From positions 1-58,458 of the forward strand of contig SXKJ01000044.1 in NCBI GenBank assembly GCA_005778115.1: a DNA stretch of 58,458 bases, written 5' to 3'. A program made the translations under genes and the position numbers. The notes under the pieces were generated by a model that ran no database searches, was not told the origin of the DNA, and worked only from the letters and a program-made list of their open reading frames with translations. The first letter of the stretch is position 1, and each line of letters opens with the position of its first letter. Below are positions 41,694 to 51,900 of this stretch, piece after piece. The DNA is from Planctomyces sp. (GTDB lineage Bacteria > Planctomycetota > Planctomycetia > Planctomycetales > Planctomycetaceae).

Positions 41694-43973
41694 ATGCGCG
41701 CGGAACGAGTGCTGAGTTTGTCGGGACCGAATGTTTGGTCGAACTCACCAGTGTTGGAAGTTTGGATTCCCGCTGATGACGAGGTGGAGATCGACTCGCT
41801 CAAGCGGTCGGCGATCCACGAACGCCTGGCGGTGGAAACTTCGTCGCTCGGCCAAACAACCGCGGGATGGGCCGATGAGAATCCGTGCCAGGTTCTGCAC
41901 GAGTTATGGCTTTCGCTGCTGCGAGTGGTCGGAGAGCCAACGCAACGTGGTTGGATTCGTTTTGCAGAATTCGCCGACAGCATTCAGTGCGCGGTCGAAT
42001 GCGGCGATGAACTCATTGCGCGGCGTTGCCTGGAGCTTGCTCAACGTTGGTATGCGGCGGCCGAATGCGAAGAATCTCTGCCGCTCGCGGAACTGGTCAG
42101 CGACCTGCGAGATTTCGCGGATGATCGCCGGTTGGGTCGCATCACCGGGCCGATCGTTGCCGCCGCGCAGGCGCGTGGGATTCCGGCCTATCGGTTGGAC
42201 GCGGAGAGCTTGGTGCAGTTCGGGCAAGGCTCGCGGCAACGCCGAGTCCGCACCGCTGTGACCGATCAAACGGGGTTCATTGCCGAGGCGATCGCGCGGG
42301 ACAAGCAGCTCACGAAGAATCTGCTGGCACAACTGGGGTTGCCGGTGCCGATCGGTCGCACGGTGGCCAGCGAGGACGATGCGTGGGCCGCCGCCACGGA
42401 AGTCGGTTGGCCGGTCGTCGTGAAGCCGCGAGACGCGGACTTCGGCAACGGGGTCTCACTGCGACTGCGGACGCGCGACGAAGTGGCCGCCGCGTATCGC
42501 AACGCCAGGCAGTTCAGTGAAGCGGTCCTCGTCGAGCAACAGTTGGAAGGCTTCCCTTATCGAGTGCTGATCGTCGGCGAGCGGATCATCGGAGCGGTGC
42601 GGCGCGAACCTGCGCGGATCATCGGCGACGGGCGGCGAACCGTGCTAGAACTGATCGAGGAATTGAACAGCGATCTGCGCCGTGGTCTCGCGGAGGATAA
42701 GACTCGGCCGTGGTTCTTCGTGCCAACAGACGACAATTTGCGAACCGCGTTGGCTCATCAAGGTTGCGATTGGCAATCCATTCCCGCCGCTGACCGAGTG
42801 ATCGACCTACGCTGGCAAAGCTGTGATTGGCTTGGGGACGGCATGTTCGACGCAACAGACGAGATTCACCCTGATGTCGCCGAGTCACTCATCGACGCGG
42901 TGCGCCTGGTCGGGCTGGATATCGCAGGCGTGGACTTGATCGCGACCGACTTACTTCACCCGTTGGACGAACAACACGGAGGCATTTTGGAGATCAACGC
43001 CGAGCCGGCAATCCGAGTTCACATGCGGCCGGTCTGCGAACCCTCGCGGCCGATTCCGGAAGCGATCGTCTCGCATTTGTTCCCTCGGCCGGACGAGGCT
43101 CACGTTCCGATCATTGCGATGCTGAGCGATTCGAGCACTGATGATGTCTGTCGATGGCTGAGTCGATGGTTGCAATGTGGTAGTGAGCGTGTCGGCCGTG
43201 CGTCGCGCGACGGAACCTGGCTCGGTCAACGCCGCTTATGTGCCGAGCCGAGCGACAATGCGTTTCGAGTTCGATCGCTGCTGCTGCATCCGCGCGTGGA
43301 CTCGGTTGCCTGTCAGTTGTCTGCCCAGAGCATTCGGCGCGAGGGCTTACCGTTCGATCGCTGTGCCGCGGCGGTATTGTTGAGCAACACATCACACAAA
43401 CCCCACCCTGCTTGTCAGGGTGGCTCGTTGGCCTCTGCACTACGGGACGTCGATGGCGAGTTGCGTAGTGCCGAAACCCGCGAGCCACTGGGGCAAGCCC
43501 AGTGGGGTGAAGAGCAGACGCAGCCACTCTCTGCCGAGCGGTTGCTGGCTCAAGTCGGTGCCTCGCGCGGGTTTGTTGTCGTCAACGCGGACGATCCGCA
43601 CTTGGCGAAGCTCGTTGAGGAGATGGGCGATCGCGCGATTCCGATTTCAAAAGATGTCGACAACCTCCAGGTCATCAATGCACGCGAACGTGGTTGGCGA
43701 TCTGCGTGCGTGCGTGGTGACATGATCGTGTTATCGGAAGGTCGGCACGAGATGCTTGTCGTACCGACAGAGATTCCTGATCTCGGCTTGCTTGCCGCAT
43801 TAACCACCGCATGGGGGCTGGGGCTCGCTCCGGAATCTCTGCGACTGGATGGCAAACCGCCGGGCAGGATCGCGGATGAATTTGGCGAGCGGGGCGACGT
43901 CAGCCCCCCGGTTCCGCGATCAACGCACCGGGGGGCAGACGCCGCCCCGCTCGCCAGAGCGTTTCATTCTTAG
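41694..43973 (+). CDS. Cyanophycin-synthetase-like ligase with degenerate Mur domain
   Basis: A 759-residue homologue of cyanophycin synthetase. The N-terminal domain starts RVLSLSGPNVWSNSPVLEVW as in CphA. An ATP-grasp domain covers about residues 200-465: KNLLAQLGLPVPIG, GWPVVVKPRDADFGNGVSL and EINAEPAIRVHMRP. The C-terminal Mur-ligase region follows, but the P-loop (GTNGKTT in CphA1) reads IIAMLSDSSTDDVCRW near residue 472, and the final domain is cut short. This resembles CphA2, which keeps only the ATP-grasp site active. A palindrome encodes about 36 residues in frame (570-605) and a second fills the C terminus (731-754). Product unknown; a peptide polymer or amide ligation is likely. 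Confidence 0.85.
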   Translation: MRAERVLSLSGPNVWSNSPVLEVWIPADDEVEIDSLKRSAIHERLAVETSSLGQTTAGWADENPCQVLHELWLSLLRVVGEPTQRGWIRFAEFADSIQCAVECGDELIARRCLELAQRWYAAAECEESLPLAELVSDLRDFADDRRLGRITGPIVAAAQARGIPAYRLDAESLVQFGQGSRQRRVRTAVTDQTGFIAEAIARDKQLTKNLLAQLGLPVPIGRTVASEDDAWAAATEVGWPVVVKPRDADFGNGVSLRLRTRDEVAAAYRNARQFSEAVLVEQQLEGFPYRVLIVGERIIGAVRREPARIIGDGRRTVLELIEELNSDLRRGLAEDKTRPWFFVPTDDNLRTALAHQGCDWQSIPAADRVIDLRWQSCDWLGDGMFDATDEIHPDVAESLIDAVRLVGLDIAGVDLIATDLLHPLDEQHGGILEINAEPAIRVHMRPVCEPSRPIPEAIVSHLFPRPDEAHVPIIAMLSDSSTDDVCRWLSRWLQCGSERVGRASRDGTWLGQRRLCAEPSDNAFRVRSLLLHPRVDSVACQLSAQSIRREGLPFDRCAAAVLLSNTSHKPHPACQGGSLASALRDVDGELRSAETREPLGQAQWGEEQTQPLSAERLLAQVGASRGFVVVNADDPHLAKLVEEMGDRAIPISKDVDNLQVINARERGWRSACVRGDMIVLSEGRHEMLVVPTEIPDLGLLAALTTAWGLGLAPESLRLDGKPPGRIADEFGERGDVSPPVPRSTHRGADAAPLARAFHS
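43401..43507. repeat. BIME-like palindrome inside the ligase coding sequence
   Basis: Left arm CCACCCTG cttg TCAGGGTGG; right arm read inward CCACTGGG cttg CCCCAGTGG. Stems differ by compensating changes around a constant CTTG loop, with CTGCACTACG / CGTAGTGC inside. Same family as 6499-6616. Confidence 0.92.
43884..43955. repeat. GC-rich palindrome at the 3' end of the ligase gene
   Basis: GGCGAGCGGGGCGACGTCAG on the left and, read inward, GGCGAGCGGGGCGGCGTCTG on the right. It encodes most of the last 24 residues of the ligase. Confidence 0.88.
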
Positions 43974-44008
43974 CGAACTTCGCGGCCTTCTGTTCAAGAG
44001 GATTCTTG

Positions 44009-44065
44009 CCTTCATTTTCCGCCGCCCTGCCCACCACGCGGGAGCGAGCTGGCGAAAAATGAAGG
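44009..44065. repeat. Inverted repeat after the ligase gene
   Basis: CCTTCATTTTCCGCC pairs imperfectly with GGCGAAAAATGAAGG. It lies in the 249-base gap before the GlmU-like gene, which holds no other gene. Confidence 0.75.
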
Positions 44066-44122
44066 GCGGAAGATGGGACCGCTGGGACAGGTCGTTTTGA
44101 GCCAATCGCTCTTCGCGCGTTT

Positions 44123-44158
44123 GGGGATCTGGGCTAGAAGCCCGCCCTTCTGATCCCC
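44123..44158. repeat. Nested hairpin before the GlmU-like gene
   Basis: Outer GGGGATC/GATCCCC encloses inner GGGCT aga AGCCC. Confidence 0.7.
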
Positions 44159-44222
44159 TTCCAGCGGGCTTTGTCGCGGTGGTGCGCGCGGCGGCACAGG
44201 TCGCACTTAACCAATCACACTC

Positions 44223-45536
44223 ATGCGTCTCGCGTTGTTTGAAGATCAGGCGGCGAGCGGTTTCGCTCCGATCGCCTGGATGCGTCCGGTGTGCGAGCTG
44301 CTCTGTGGGCAGTCCTCGTTGCGAGAACGTTTGTTGAAACATCTCTCGGTCGCGGAATGGGGAGCGTATGTGCGACCCTTCCTGGCCGAGACCTACCGGG
44401 AAGCTCAGCCACAAGCGGCCATCAACAATTTGGAGTGGCTGACGCATGAGCCCACGCTGCTGGTCAACGCGCGGTGGCTTCCCGATGTCGCCGGGCTGCA
44501 TCGGTTGGAACATGTGCGGCTTGAAGAAGCGGGGGTGATCGACCAATCGCTGGTCTGGATGCGACTGCATCCCGATGAAGTGCCGCTGCTCTCTTTGGAG
44601 AACTGGGACGAAGCGCTGCTGTCGTTAGCTCGTACTCGACAACTCACTGCGGCCACCGGCCGGATGGCAACTCGGCCGTGGGACTTGGTGTTGCACAACG
44701 GCAACCAGTTGCGAATCGACTTTCAACTACGACGCAGCGGGACGTTGCGATCGCCGCGGCTGCGCGGAGCACACTCGCTCGGCGCGAACGTCGCGGTGGT
44801 TGGTGATGTGGCCAATCTTGAAGTCGATCCGACCGCGCGGCTGGATCCGTTCGTGGTGCTCGACACGCGGCACGGGCCGATCAGCATCGACGCGGGTGCG
44901 ATGATTCAACCCTTCACACGCATCGAAGGTCCGTGTCATATCGGAGCCGGTGCGCAACTCTTTCGAGCCAACGTGCGCGAAGGAACCACGATCGGTCCCG
45001 ATTGCCGCGTCGGCGGCGAGGTCGAAGAGTCGATCCTGCATGGCTTCGTCAACAAGTATCACGACGGATTCCTCGGCCATAGCTACGTCTGCCCGTGGGT
45101 GAATCTCGGCGCGCTGACGACCAACAGCGATCTGAAGAACGACTACTCGAACGTCAGCGTGCCGCTGGAAGGTTTCTCGATCAACACCGGCAGCACGAAG
45201 GTTGGCAGTTTTATCGGCGATCACACCAAGGCCGCGCTCGCCACGCTCTTCAACACCGGCAGTTCGATCGGTGTGATGTGCATGTTGCTCCCAGGCGGCG
45301 AGCTGTTGCCGAAGCATGTTCCGTCATTCTGCCGCATCTGGCACGGCGTGCTCGACGATCAGATTGATCTGGCGTCCGGGTTGGAAACCGCCCGCGCTGT
45401 GCTCGGTCGCCGCAAGCAAGTCTTCACCCCCGCTCAAGAGCGGCTGCTGCGGTACGTCTTCAAATCGACGCAAGCCGAACGTGAGACCGCGCTGCATCGC
45501 AACCGCGAGAAGCGACGAGCGGTGCCTACGACGTGA
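44223..45536 (+). CDS. GlmU-like sugar nucleotidyltransferase with left-handed beta-helix
   Basis: A 437-residue protein of the putative sugar-nucleotidyltransferase group found in planctomycetes and Bacteroidetes. The N terminus (MRLALFEDQAASGFAPIAW) is a diverged nucleotidyltransferase domain and does not carry the standard GlmU GxGTRM motif, so catalysis is uncertain. Residues about 190-400 form hexapeptide repeats (GAMIQPFTRIEGPCHIGAGAQ, GPDCRVGGEVEESI, GSFIGDHTKAALATLFNTG), an acyl- or acetyltransferase-type left-handed helix. It may activate or acylate a sugar phosphate. It follows the cyanophycin-synthetase-like gene by 249 bases; a link is possible but unproven. Confidence 0.82.
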   Translation: MRLALFEDQAASGFAPIAWMRPVCELLCGQSSLRERLLKHLSVAEWGAYVRPFLAETYREAQPQAAINNLEWLTHEPTLLVNARWLPDVAGLHRLEHVRLEEAGVIDQSLVWMRLHPDEVPLLSLENWDEALLSLARTRQLTAATGRMATRPWDLVLHNGNQLRIDFQLRRSGTLRSPRLRGAHSLGANVAVVGDVANLEVDPTARLDPFVVLDTRHGPISIDAGAMIQPFTRIEGPCHIGAGAQLFRANVREGTTIGPDCRVGGEVEESILHGFVNKYHDGFLGHSYVCPWVNLGALTTNSDLKNDYSNVSVPLEGFSINTGSTKVGSFIGDHTKAALATLFNTGSSIGVMCMLLPGGELLPKHVPSFCRIWHGVLDDQIDLASGLETARAVLGRRKQVFTPAQERLLRYVFKSTQAERETALHRNREKRRAVPTT

Positions 45537-45610
45537 GCAGGGGCATTCGGCACTTTGGTCACCAAAACTGAAATCGCTGACCGTCAACTCGCTTGGCTTT
45601 GGTCATGAGA

Positions 45611-45715
45611 TTGGCCACAAAGAACACAAGAAGTCACGAAAAGAATTCGCTGCAAGAGATTCGGACGTGGCGCGTCACGTCTTTTTTTGCGCCTTTTTGT
45701 GTTTCTCGTGGCAAT
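45611..45715. repeat. A/T-rich inverted repeat, copy 2
   Basis: TTGGCCACAAAGAACACAAG on the left, TTTTTGTGTTTCTCGTGGCA on the right. Clear relative of 3858-3959, with similar outer arms and a diverged centre. Confidence 0.85.
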
Positions 45716-45884
45716 GACCTGGCTGACCTGATCGCCATCGGCAACTTCGCGACCACGACCCGTCGCATATCCCACCCGTTCCGAAACGAGCGGCGGCACT
45801 TTTAGAGCTCGGCAGTTGGACTAGCATTCGTCCACAAGTCGCAGGAACTTTCTCGCCAAGCGATCTGTCGAACGGCCCTCGTTC

Positions 45885-45959
45885 CGTGGGGCAGGTTTTC
45901 AACCTGCCCGTCTCGCGGTGGCTCATTGATACACGGACAGGTTGAAAACCTGCCCCACG
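45885..45959. repeat. Palindrome with GGCAGGTT/AACCTGCC core, copy 1
   Basis: CGTGGGGCAGGTT ttc AACCTGCC pairs with AGGTTGAAAACCTGCCCCAC; each arm is a hairpin of its own. It ends 12 bases before the start of the macroglobulin gene. Copy 2 is at 55944. Confidence 0.88.
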
Positions 45960-45971
45960 ATAGGATTCATC

Positions 45972-48900
45972 ATGCGTTGGTCGGTTTGGATGATGTGTGG
46001 CTGTTTGGCCGTGATGGCGATGGGTTTTTGGGCGATCGGCGAAGAGGCCAAGCCGCCGAGCTTCAATGAGGCAACCAAGAAAATGCAGGCGGGCAACTTC
46101 AAGGAAGCGTTCGAGGAGTTCCGCAAGATCGGACTCGACCCAAAGTCTCCCGCGCGCGAGATGTCGGAGACGCTCAATCAGGCGATTCAATGCCTGCAAC
46201 AGCTTGGCCGCATCAACGAGATCGACGAGTTTCGCGAGAAGATCGTCGAAGTCCACAAGGACAACTGGCGGTTGCTGCAAGCGGCAGCGCGGTCGTATCT
46301 GACGCTTGAACACAACGGTGTCATCATCGCCGGCAAGTTCCAGCGCGGGCCGCATCGGGGCGGTGATGGACGACAAGTCCATGCGTCCGAACGAGATCGC
46401 GTCCGAGCGTTGCAGTTACTTACTCAAGCGATGCCACTGGCTCTGAAGGACGACAACAAGGCAGACGCGGCGGAGTTTCATTGGGTCTTCGCTCAGGTGT
46501 TGTTGAACGGCATGGGGCATTCGGAGCCTTGGAAGCTGCAGGTGCTGACGGACCTTGCGACGTTGCCTGACTACGAAGACGGATACTGGCAATGGTGGTG
46601 GCGCGGTCAGCAACAGTCGGCACGCGGTGCTCCGGTCGATGCTGAAGGGAATCCGATTTACTACTCGGTGCCTAAGAGTTACGCCGACGCGAAGTCCGAC
46701 GGCGAACGCTGGCGGTGGATGCTCACGCAGACCGTCGAATTGAATGCCGCTCGCAAGAACGAAGTGCTGCTGGCTCACGCGGCGTTTCTACAAAGCCAGT
46801 TCGGGGTCGAGACGATGGCCCACTTCGGTTGGTGGTCGCGATTCGCGGATGACTCTCAGGACAAGGGGCAAGCGAAGACCGGATCGTTCGCGGTTCACAC
46901 ACTGGGTGAGGATGAGACGATCGCAAACCTGGCGACCGGCGTGAAACGGTTCAAGCTGCCGGACGAATTCAATCCCTACCGCATCTGGCAGACCGTCATC
47001 GCCAGCGGCAAGAGCAACGAAGGCCAGCAGGCTCGCGAGTTAGTTGCGCATTTCTATGAAAACCGCCGCCAATACCCGAAAGCGGTTGAGGCATGGAGAG
47101 CGGCGATTGCCGAATACGGTCCCGGCAACCCGACGGAGCATGGTCCGCATCGGCAAGTCGCCCTCAATCAGATCGTCAAGAATTGGGGTCGCTTCGAGCC
47201 GTCACCGACGCAGCCATCAGGCCGAGGTGCGACCGTCGATTTCCGATTCCGCAACGGCAACTCGGTCACGTTCACCGCTCACGAGTTGAACGTGTCGAAA
47301 CTGATCGACGACGTGAAGAAGTATCTCAAGAGCAGCCCGGCGCAGATCAACTGGCAAGAGATGAACCTGCAAGACATCGGCCATCGCATCGTGGTCGAGA
47401 ATCAGCAGCAGTACGTCGGCGCGAAGGCGGCCGAGTGGACGTTGAAACTGACTCCGCGAGCCAATCACGTCGATGACCGCGTCACCGTCACGACACCGTT
47501 GCAGAGGCCGGGAGCGTATCTCGTCGAATCCAAGATGCCCGACGGCAACAGCAGCCGAGTCATCCTGTGGGTCGCCGACACGGTCATCGTCAAGAAGAGC
47601 CTCGAAGCGAAGTCGTTCTACTTCGTGGCCGACGCCGTCAGCGGCCAGCCGATCGCGAAGGCCAACGTCGAGTTCTTCGGTTGGAGACAAGAAGCGGTCG
47701 CTCAAGGCAAGCCACAATGGAAGATCATCAACCGCCAATTCGCCGAGTTTACGAACGCCGACGGCCAGTTGATGCTCGGCGCGAATCAGCAGCCGCAGGA
47801 GTTTCAGTGGGTCGCGATCGCTCGCACGGATAGCGGGCGGCTGGCGTATCACGGCTTCTCGCACGTCTGGTTCCAGAACCGGCACGACCCGGAGTATCAC
47901 GCTCGCAAAGCCTTCACGATCACCGATCGACCGGTCTATCGGCCGGCTCAGAAGGTGCAATTCAAGATGTGGATTGGCGACGCCAAGTACGATCAGCCCG
48001 ACAGCAACACGTTCGCCAACGCGAAAGGATTCGCTGTCGAGCTGCGAAATCCGAAAGGGGAAGTGGTCTTCACCCGTTCGATGGACGCCGATGCGTTTGG
48101 TGGCCTCGCCGGTGATTACGAATTGCCGAAGGACGCGCCGCTGGGCGTGTGGCATCTCATCGCCACCAGCTACGGCATCGGCTCGTTTCGCGTCGAGGAA
48201 TACAAGAAGCCTGAGTTCGAGGTGAAGGTCGAGGCCACCAAAGACCCGGTCGCGCTCGGCGACAAGATCACCGCGACGATCAAAGCCAACTACTACTTCG
48301 GCGGAGCAGTCACGAAGGCGAAGGTCAAATACAAAGTCCTGCGGACCAATCACAGCAGCACTTGGTATCCGTCCGCGAGTTGGGATTGGTTCTACGGCCG
48401 AGGCTACTGGTGGTTCTGCGGCGATTACGCTTGGTATCCCGGCTGGCGTCATTGGGGCTGCGCTCGACCGTATCCAATTTGGTGGGGTCGCGGAGCCGAA
48501 CAACCGGAAGTCGTCATCGAACGCGAAACCGAAATCGGCGAGGACGGCACCGTCGCCGTCGAGATCGAAACGTCGCTGGCGAAAGCCGTGCATGGGGACA
48601 CCGATCACTCGTACTCGATCACGGCCGAGGTCGTCGATCAATCACGCCGCACGATCGTCGGCACCGGCAACGTGCTGGTCGCTCGCGAACCGTTCCGAGT
48701 CTTCGCGTGGGTCAACCGCGGCCATTACCGCACCGGCGACGATATCCTCGCCGAGTTCCGTGCTCAGACGGTCGATCAGAAGCCGGTCTCCGGTGCGGGC
48801 GAGCTGACTCTGTTTGCCATCACCTACAACGAGAAGGGCGAGCCGGTCGAGAAGGCGGTGCAGACTTGGAAGCTCGACACGAACGCAGAGGGCTATGCCC

Positions 48901-51900
48901 GCCAACAGATGAAGGCGGCGAAGGCCGGGCAGTATCGGTTGAGCTACAAGCTCCCGTTCGTAGTCCCGCCTTTAGGCGGAACTGAAATCAAAACGGATGC
49001 GAAGGCACCGCCTAAAGGCGGAACTACGAACTGGATCGAAGGGGGCTACTTGTTCGTCGTGCGCGGCGATGGCTTCGACGGCAAGGAGTTCCGCTTCAAC
49101 GACATTGAACTCGTCACCGAGAAACGCGAGTACGCAGCCGGTGAAAAAGTTCGGCTGATGATCAACACGAACAAAGCGGGCGGCGCGGTGTTACTGTTCC
49201 TGCGGCCGACCAATGGCGTTTATCTGCCGCCGAAACTGATTCGGCTCGACGGCAAGAGCCACGTCGAAGAGATCGACGTCGTGCAGCGCGACATGCCGAA
49301 CTTCTTCGTCGAAGCGGTCACGGTCGCCGACGCGAAAGTGCATCAGGAGATGCGTGAGATCGTCGTGCCGCCTGAGAAGCGCGTGCTCAACGTTGCGGTC
49401 ACTCCCAGCCAGGACGAATACAAACCCGGCTCGCCTGCGAAGGTGCAGGTGAAGCTGACCGACTCAACCGGCAAACCGTTCGTCGGCTCAACCGTGCTGA
49501 GCATCTACGACAAGTCGGTCGAGTACATCTCCGGCGGCTCGAACGTGCCGGAGATCAAAGAGTTCTTCTGGAAGTGGCGACGTCATCATCAGCCGCAAAC
49601 CGAATCGAGCCTCGGCCGATACACTTACCAGCTCTTGAAACAAAACGAACAAGGGATGAGCGACCTCGGCGTCTTCGGCGGCGCGGTCGTCGAAGAGATG
49701 GAGATGCTCCAAGCCGGCATGCGCGGGTCCGGTCGCAACTTCAACACGCTCGGCCGCAGCAAGATGGCAGCCACACGCGCCGGAGGCTTCGGCGGCGGTG
49801 GTCCAATGGCTGCTGCTCCCGCAGGCGCTCTTGCCAAGGAAATGTCACTCGGCGACGTGGCATCGGACAAAGCTGCCGAAGGCGCGGCCCCCGGCGATGT
49901 TGGCCCGCTGCCGAACGCCATACAGCCAACCGTCCGCAGCAACTTCGCCGACACCGCGTTCTGGGCCACATCGGTCACGACGAACAAAGAGGGGCTCGCC
50001 GAAATCGCGCTGACAATGCCCGAACAGCTCACCGGCTGGAAAGTGAAGTGCTGGGCCATGGGACCCGGCACGCGCGTCGGTCAGGGCGAAGCCGAGATTA
50101 CAACGAAGAAGAATCTGCTCGTGCGCCTGCAAGCGCCGCGGTTCTTCGTCCAGAAAGACGAAGTCGTGCTGTCGGCGAACGTCCACAACTATTTGAAGAT
50201 CGACAAGGAGGTCGAAGCGGTGCTGGAGATCGACGGGAGGTTGATGCGGCTCGTAGCCGACGCTGCTAGCGTCGGAACGGACGCTGGCAACGTCCGCCAC
50301 GTCAAGCGAATCAAAGTCAAAGCCGGCGGCGAAGAACGTGTCGATTGGCGAGTCTCCATCATCGACGAAGGCGAAGCCGTCGTCCGCATGTCCGCGCTCA
50401 CCGACGAAGAGTCCGACGCGATGGAGATGAAGTTCCCGGTCTTCGTCCACGGGATGCTCAAGACCGAGAGTTGGTCGGGCGTCATTCGGCCAGACAAGAA
50501 CTCCGGCAAGCTCACGATCAACGTCCCGAAAGAACGCCGAGCGAATCAGTCGCGACTCGAAGTGCGATACTCGCCGACGCTGGCCGGCGCGATGGTCGAT
50601 GCGCTGCCGTATCTCGTCGACTACCCGTATGGCTGCACCGAGCAAACGCTCAACCGCTTCCTACCGACCGTCGTCACGCAACGCATCCTGCGGAACATGG
50701 GCCTCGATCTGAAAGCGATCCAGCAGAAGCGGACGAACTTGAACGCACAGGAGATCGGCGACGACGTGGAACGGGCGAAAGGCTGGAAACGTTTCGATCG
50801 CAACCCGGTCTTCGACGAGGCCGAAGTCACCACGATGGTGAAGAGCGGCCTCGAACGTCTGACCGAGATGCAAGTCAGCGACGGCGGCTGGGGCTGGTTC
50901 TCCGGCTGGGGCGAGCACTCGTACCCGCACACAACGGCCGTGGTCGTGCATGGCTTGCAGATCGCTCGCGAAAACGACGTCGCGATCGTGCCGGGCGTGA
51001 TGGAACGCGGAGTCGAATGGCTCAAGCGGCATCAGGCCGGTGAAGTCGCCAAGCTCAAGAACGCTCCGAGCAAGACAAGCCCGTGGAAAGAACACGCCGA
51101 CGCGCTCGACGCCTTCGTCTACATGGTGCTCGTCGATGCCGACCACGCGAATACGGACATGCTGGAGTTCCTCTACCGCGACCGCACGCACCTGCCGGTC
51201 TATGCCAAGTCGCTGTTCGGCCTCGCTCTGCACAAGCAGAAGCAAGCCGACAAGCTGGCGATGATCCTCAAGAACATCGAACAGTTCCTCGTCCAAGATG
51301 ACGAGAATCAAACCGCGTACCTCAAGCTGCCGGAGAACAATTACTGGTGGTCCTGGTACGGCAGCGACATCGAAGCCAACGCCTACTATCTGAAGCTGCT
51401 CTCGCGAGTGGATGCGAAAGACGAACGAGCGTCACGCCTCGTGAAATACCTGCTCAACAACCGAAAGCACGCGACCTACTGGAACAGCACCCGCGACAGC
51501 GCGATCTGCATCGAAGCGATGGCCGAGTACCTCAAAGCCAGCGGCGAGGACAAACCCAATCTGCTGGTCGAAGTGCTGATCGACGGCGAAGTCAAACAAA
51601 CCGTCGAGATCACGCCCGACACGCTCTTCGGCTTCAACAACAAGTTCGTGATTGAAGGCGAGGGGCTGACCACTGGTGAGCATGTCGTTGAGTTGCGAAA
51701 GAAGCCGCTCGGCAAATCTGATATCTCAAATTTGAAATCTCAAATTTCAAATCCCCTCTACTTCAACGCCTACCTCACCAACTTCACGCTCGAAGACTTC
51801 ATCACGAAGGCGGGCCTCGAAGTGAAGGTGAATCGCAAGTACTACAAGCTCACGCCGGTCGAGAAGAAGGTAAACGTCGCCGGCTCGCGCGGCCAAGTCG

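Larger units (their letters stand above)
45537..45971. other. Upstream region of the alpha-2-macroglobulin gene
   Basis: No gene found. It contains two palindromes (45611-45715 and 45885-45959). A promoter for the 6.3-kb gene should be here; I see no convincing -35/-10. Confidence 0.5.

Noticed and set aside
47217-48641. 474-codon frame opposite the macroglobulin gene
   Set aside because: No domain is recognisable and it lies wholly within a well-supported gene on the other strand.
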